Shown here: positions 6,499 to 9,190 of the stretch, piece after piece
Layout: each line of letters opens with the position of its first letter
How positions within the stretch are numbered: the first letter of the stretch is position 1
NCBI GenBank assembly: GCA_019894875.1
Contig: JAGXNR010000104.1
Span: 1-9,190, forward strand
Direction: 5' to 3'
From: Promethearchaeota archaeon
GTDB lineage: Archaea; Asgardarchaeota; Lokiarchaeia; Sigynarchaeales; SOKP01
Length of the DNA: 9,190 bases
Notes under the pieces: model-generated
What the model was told of the DNA's origin: nothing
Databases searched by the model: none
The model's input: the letters and a program-made list of their open reading frames with translations, nothing else
Made by a program: the position numbers and the translations under genes

Positions 6499-6530
6499 AA
6501 GTTTAAGGCATCCTTAAGAACCTTAAACTT
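6499..6530. repeat. 10-bp perfect inverted repeat with alternative pairing
   Basis: AAGTTTAAGG (6499-6508) pairs perfectly with CCTTAAACTT (6521-6530) across a 12-base loop. The loop itself contains CCTTAA, so TTAAGG at 6503-6508 can instead pair with 6512-6517 across only three bases. On the plus strand T residues follow, so it could be an intrinsic terminator, but no plus-strand gene ends nearby. It lies between two divergent promoters and may be an operator; TTTAAGG recurs at 6606-6612 before the regulator start. Confidence 0.5.
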
Positions 6531-6572
6531 TTTTCTCTTGAATTTTTAGGTTTTCCAGGCTTTTTCGTGCGG

Positions 6573-6580
6573 TTTAAATA
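6573..6580 (+). promoter_or_regulatory. TATA box for the AbrB/PhoU-like gene
   Basis: TTTAAATA lies about 45 bp before the ATG at 6621. Transcription would start near 6604, leaving a short leader that contains an AAGGA ribosome binding site (6609-6613) seven bases before the ATG. Confidence 0.55.
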
Positions 6581-6620
6581 GTTCCTTTTTTTTCATTAAA
6601 CAATATTTAAGGATTTAAAT

Positions 6621-7535
6621 ATGGATGTTATATTATTACTAAATATGGAGCTTATTTACAGAAAACTACAAAATTTAGGTGGCTCGCTTTATGTGAGTTT
6701 ACCTAAGGCATGGACTAATAAATATGAATTGGATGGTAAATCATCAGTAGCGCTTGAAGTTCGAGATGATGGCACATTAACAGTTATGCCTAAAAAGGAG
6801 CAACCGAGTGAAGTATTGAAGGACGAAGTTGTTTTAGAAGCAGATCAATATGTCATTTGGGAACTGTTAAAGAAGAGTTTGGCGGGTTTAACGAATATTA
6901 TAATTACATCTGATAAAGAAATTAACAAAGTTCAAAGAAAAAACATTAGAAAATATGTAAATAGACTTCCTAACACAGAAGTCATTGAAGAGACTAAACA
7001 TAAGATAACCATTCGAAATTTTGGGTATAAAGAAATCCCAACAAAAAAATTAATTAAACGATTGTTAGATATAGTAGTTAATATGTTCGAAGATTTGCGA
7101 AATGGATCATTAGATGATTTGCATGATAATTTTGAGGATTTGAGGAAATTTTACTTTATTCTGGTTATTCATATTAGAACTTATCTTAGGACGGGGATTT
7201 ATATTTCAACCAATAGTGATTTTACTCCGCTTGAAGCAATGGACTATCGAATGTTATGTGAAAAAAATCAAGAGATCGGAGAAATTTTAGAAAAATTTCG
7301 TCTCTCAGAAGGGATACTAGATTTTTATAAAGAAACTGAACAATATTTTAATGAAATAAGGAAAGCTTTTCTTAATAAAGATGCTAAACTGGCATATTAT
7401 AGTTGGTTGAAAAAGGATGCACTATTCAAAAAAGCTCAAGAGGTAATGGAGAATTTAGACCATGATGATAGGGATAATATTAACATTCTACTTCGAATAG
7501 TTCAGAACTGTAAAGACATGGCCGCATTGACTTAA
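6621..7535 (+). CDS. AbrB-like DNA-binding domain plus PhoU-like domain regulator
   Basis: This 304-residue protein has the archaeal layout of a SpoVT/AbrB-type swapped-hairpin DNA-binding domain fused to a PhoU-like helical domain. Residues 9-57 (MELIYRKLQNLGGSLYVSLPKAW, split by the hallmark GGS-YVSLPK-W pattern, then LEVRDDGTLTVMP) form the AbrB part. Residues 75-304 are mainly helical with paired-helix segments, consistent with PhoU repeats, ending in RIVQNCKDMAAL, which resembles the closing helix of PhoU proteins. Family members are linked to phosphate-responsive control, but no pst transport genes are in view, so the regulated target is unknown. The ATG at 6621 has an AAGGA site seven bases upstream. 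The internal ATG at 6645 matches the usual start of relatives, so the first eight residues may be an optional extension. Confidence 0.85.
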   Translation: MDVILLLNMELIYRKLQNLGGSLYVSLPKAWTNKYELDGKSSVALEVRDDGTLTVMPKKEQPSEVLKDEVVLEADQYVIWELLKKSLAGLTNIIITSDKEINKVQRKNIRKYVNRLPNTEVIEETKHKITIRNFGYKEIPTKKLIKRLLDIVVNMFEDLRNGSLDDLHDNFEDLRKFYFILVIHIRTYLRTGIYISTNSDFTPLEAMDYRMLCEKNQEIGEILEKFRLSEGILDFYKETEQYFNEIRKAFLNKDAKLAYYSWLKKDALFKKAQEVMENLDHDDRDNINILLRIVQNCKDMAALT

Positions 7536-7550
7536 ATTCTTAAATATTAT

Positions 7551-7595
7551 GGTATTCATGGAATTTTATTATTAAAATATAGAATATATAATACC
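7551..7595. repeat. nested AT-rich inverted repeats after the PhoU-like gene
   Basis: Outer arms GGTATT (7551-7556) and AATACC (7590-7595) enclose inner arms ATTTTA (7563-7568) and TAAAAT (7573-7578). The structure could terminate the PhoU-like transcript or be a protein site before the next gene. It is short and AT-rich, so chance is possible. Confidence 0.3.
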
Positions 7596-7618
7596 TCTAT
7601 CTACTAAAGAGCAAAGAA

Positions 7619-7626
7619 TTTTAAAT
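7619..7626 (+). promoter_or_regulatory. TATA box for leaderless gene at 7652
   Basis: TTTTAAAT is centred about 30 bp before the ATG at 7652, and there is no ribosome binding site between them. This is the same leaderless arrangement as at 3322 and suggests a promoter for the three membrane-protein genes that follow. Confidence 0.55.
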
Positions 7627-7651
7627 TTTAGTTACTTTTTTTCTAATTACT

Positions 7652-7978
7652 ATGATCACATGGATTTTAAGTATCTTCTTACTGATCTGGATTCTAGCAA
7701 ACCGTTTTTCACAGGATGGAAAAATTGATGAAGAACCTCTCGGGATGCCACGCGGAACTGTCAGAGCGTTCATTACTCTAATGATTGTTTCATTTCCTTT
7801 TGGATATTTACTCGCTGGAAAGACGATTCCACCTTTAATTGCGAATGCGATCTTTATTGTAGTTGCATTTTATTTTGAAGCAAGGAGGAGTGGCCATGAA
7901 AGATTAAAGCAGATTGTAGATGAAGTAAAAAGCTCAGAACAGATATCAATTGAATTGAGAGAGGAGAAAAAGCCATAA
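7652..7978 (+). CDS. small membrane protein with PLGMPRGTVRA motif
   Basis: This 108-residue protein has hydrophobic helices at about 2-18, 36-56 and 57-77 and a charged C-terminal cytoplasmic tail (78-108). Between the first two helices lies EEPLGMPRGTVRAFITL. From memory, a similar GLPRGSVRA-type motif leading into a helix occurs in many uncharacterised prokaryotic membrane proteins; I know no function for it. The ATG is about 30 bp after a TATA box, so it is probably leaderless. Two further small membrane-protein genes follow at 4- and 17-base spacing, making a likely three-gene operon. No enzyme motif is visible. It might be a subunit or anchor of a membrane complex formed with its neighbours, which is inference. 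Confidence 0.75.
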   Translation: MITWILSIFLLIWILANRFSQDGKIDEEPLGMPRGTVRAFITLMIVSFPFGYLLAGKTIPPLIANAIFIVVAFYFEARRSGHERLKQIVDEVKSSEQISIELREEKKP

Positions 7979-7981
7979 TAT

Positions 7982-8170
7982 TTGCCAAAATATACAGTGA
8001 GAATCTCTTTAGTAACTATATTAGTATTAATTCAAATTATGATATTGTTTCAGCCCGGTCTTATTTTTGAGGCAAGTAATACTCTCGCAGATGTATTGCT
8101 TATAGTTTTTTTCTTTATAATTGGTGCGTTTTTTAGATCTATTATACAGTCTCGAGAAAAAAAAAAATAA
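7982..8170 (+). CDS. small two-helix membrane protein
   Basis: This 62-residue protein is not recognised. It has a short basic N-terminus (MPKYTVR), helices at about 8-25 and 34-53, and a basic end (RSIIQSREKKK). The start is a TTG at 7982-7984, since an in-frame TAA lies two codons before it and the next ATG would cut into the first helix. A GAGGAG sequence occurs about 15 bases upstream, further than usual, so the start is uncertain. It lies three bases after the preceding gene and in the same frame. Like that gene it opens its first helix with TVR and closes its second with FF and RS, hinting at shared ancestry. Confidence 0.6.
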   Translation: MPKYTVRISLVTILVLIQIMILFQPGLIFEASNTLADVLLIVFFFIIGAFFRSIIQSREKKK

Positions 8171-8187
8171 AACAAAAAATAGCAGAA

Positions 8188-8433
8188 ATGGATACCTCTC
8201 TTTCCGAAGTTCAAATCATAGAGCAACTCATGTTAAAAAAACCTAGTTGGTGGAAACGCAACGGTACAAGTCTCCTTTCTATTATAATGTTAGTATTAAT
8301 TATGACTGCGTTATTATTATATACCTTTAGCATTGATTATACTTTTCTTGATTTACCACAATACGGATTAATGATGTCTCTTCAAGGTACGATTTTACTT
8401 CTTGTGAATGTCTACTATGGGATCAGGGATTAA
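8188..8433 (+). CDS. small two-helix membrane protein
   Basis: This 81-residue protein has a polar, amphipathic N-terminus (1-26, including KKPSWWKRNG), a helix at about 27-47, a loop SIDYTFLDLPQ and a second helix at about 58-78 ending YYGIRD. It starts 17 bases after the previous stop with only a weak purine-rich sequence before the ATG. The tryptophan pair followed by Lys-Arg marks a typical membrane-interface segment. It is the last gene of the three-gene membrane-protein cluster and is followed by an AT-rich terminator. I do not recognise it and see no functional motif. Confidence 0.65.
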   Translation: MDTSLSEVQIIEQLMLKKPSWWKRNGTSLLSIIMLVLIMTALLLYTFSIDYTFLDLPQYGLMMSLQGTILLLVNVYYGIRD

Positions 8434-8455
8434 ACTCTTAATAATTTTTAAATAC

Positions 8456-8476
8456 TTTTTATTTTTTAATAAAAGG
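8456..8476. terminator. AT-only hairpin between convergent genes
   Basis: TTTTATT (8457-8463) and AATAAAA (8468-8474) pair around four T. On the plus strand the tract is T-rich, fitting termination of the membrane-protein operon. It may also stop the minus-strand MBL gene, which ends 14 bases away. Confidence 0.45.
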
Positions 8477-8489
8477 AGAAAAAAGAAAT

Positions 8490-9190
8490 TTATAAATAAA
8501 ATTCTGTTCCCGTAACTCCTATCATATGAGATTTATGTCGAGCCATTATTTTGTTAAAGTTGAAACCCGTACAGTGCATCCCACATACGATTTCTGGATT
8601 TAACTGTTCAATGAATTCCACTTTTTTTTCAATTAATTTCTCTGAATTCCATTCTTCATGAAATCCACCTATTACAGCATAAATTTTATTTATCCCTGTT
8701 ATTTTCTGAGCATGTTTAATTGTATTTATTACACCGCAATGCCCACACCCAGTAATGATAACTAAGCCCTTATCTTCTATGTTAATATATATTGAGGTTT
8801 CATCTTTGAAGGTATGTTCTATGAAATCGTTTCTACCCTTCATTATGTAAACGCCTGGTGTCGTTTCATTCTTATCAGTTAACGTAATTTCTCCACTTGT
8901 AATGATCCCATTATGAAGTTTCACGGGTTCATTAGTTTCAATTACTTTAACTCCATTCTCGTTTGCTAAATTAGTAACCATGCTTTTACTTAAGGGAGGT
9001 AATTTTCGACGGAGTGCGAACGTATCCTTTTCTTCTTTTAAAGCGGTAGCTAACTTATCTGCAGGAACTATTTCTCCAGTTTTTTTTACAGCTATAAAAA
9101 ATTGTTCATAGCAAAGTGGATTCAAATAAAATTGACAACCTTCTTTTAACAAGGGAATCACTTCAGTTAAACTACCAAAATGATCAAAAT
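8490..9190 (-). CDS. metallo-beta-lactamase-fold protein, MJ0301/COG1237-like (N-terminus beyond window)
   Basis: The frame is open from the right edge to TAA at 8490-8492, giving 233 codons of the protein. A GTG at 9159-9161 is an apparent start, but the codons before it read FDHFGSLTE, which is the end of the MBL metal motif HxHxDH followed by the usual GSL, so the true start lies outside. Further metal-site motifs are ITGCGHCGVIN (about 8766-8734), IGGFH (about 8672-8658) and MHCTGF (about 8579-8562), the typical set for the MBL subgroup that includes the enzyme making 4-(beta-D-ribofuranosyl)aminobenzene 5'-phosphate for methanopterin in Methanocaldococcus. Many relatives are uncharacterised hydrolases, so that specific role is not proven. 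The protein is cytoplasmic with no membrane segment and converges on the membrane-protein operon. Confidence 0.85.
   Translation of the reverse strand, partial: FDHFGSLTEVIPLLKEGCQFYLNPLCYEQFFIAVKKTGEIVPADKLATALKEEKDTFALRRKLPPLSKSMVTNLANENGVKVIETNEPVKLHNGIITSGEITLTDKNETTPGVYIMKGRNDFIEHTFKDETSIYINIEDKGLVIITGCGHCGVINTIKHAQKITGINKIYAVIGGFHEEWNSEKLIEKKVEFIEQLNPEIVCGMHCTGFNFNKIMARHKSHMIGVTGTEFYL

Larger units (their letters stand above)
6164..6620. other. intergenic region around the small ORF
   Basis: Between the thiolase and the PhoU-like gene, this AT-rich stretch holds the thiolase terminator, the 47-codon minus-strand ORF, its promoter signals, a long inverted repeat at 6499-6530 and the promoter of the next gene. 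I see no tRNA, mobile element or further coding frame. Confidence 0.5.

Noticed and set aside
7652..8170. possible readthrough fusion of the 108- and 62-residue membrane proteins
   Set aside because: They share a frame and are separated by a TAA and one codon, but each is a complete membrane unit with its own basic tail, and sharing a frame has a one in three chance.

Overview
The window looks like chromosomal DNA of an AT-rich archaeon. The evidence is TATA-type promoters placed about 30 bp before start codons (leaderless genes), ribosome binding sites that read GAGGTG, AGGTGA or GTGAT, an AbrB-plus-PhoU-type regulator, and an archaeal-style SCP-x-like thiolase. The small proteins and low GC suggest an Asgard archaeon, perhaps of the Lokiarchaeia (Promethearchaeota). 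That placement is inference from memory of such proteins, not something the sequence proves.

Layout. (1) 1-2997, minus strand: a compact operon of three tiny two-helix membrane proteins, an ABC-2-type ATPase and its permease; the permease runs off the left edge. The last genes overlap or nearly touch, with ribosome binding sites buried in the preceding gene. (2) 3001-3321: a divergent control region with two copies of an 18-bp palindrome flanking a TATA box. (3) 3322-4137, plus: an unrecognised acidic, coiled-coil-rich protein whose N-terminus may be a winged helix. (4) 4231-4575, minus: a small conserved-looking alpha/beta protein gene broken by an in-frame TAA. (5) 4868-6163, plus: thiolase-family enzyme with a charged low-complexity insertion. 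(6) 6164-6620: intergenic space holding a previously unlisted 47-codon minus-strand ORF and a strong inverted repeat. (7) 6621-7535, plus: AbrB/PhoU-like regulator. (8) 7652-8433, plus: three more small membrane proteins in tandem. (9) 8490-9190, minus: metallo-beta-lactamase-fold protein whose N-terminus lies off the right edge.

How the parts may work together. The ABC operon is the only clear multi-gene functional unit; its three small membrane proteins may be accessory or regulatory subunits. The palindromes around its promoter imply a dedicated repressor, for which the divergent 271-residue protein is a candidate by position only. The thiolase, the PhoU-like regulator, the second membrane-protein cluster and the MBL protein look like separate transcription units. 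I see no tRNA, rRNA, CRISPR array, insertion sequence or complete new defence system. The most interesting signals are the twin palindromes, the nonsense-interrupted gene and the two clusters of small membrane proteins.
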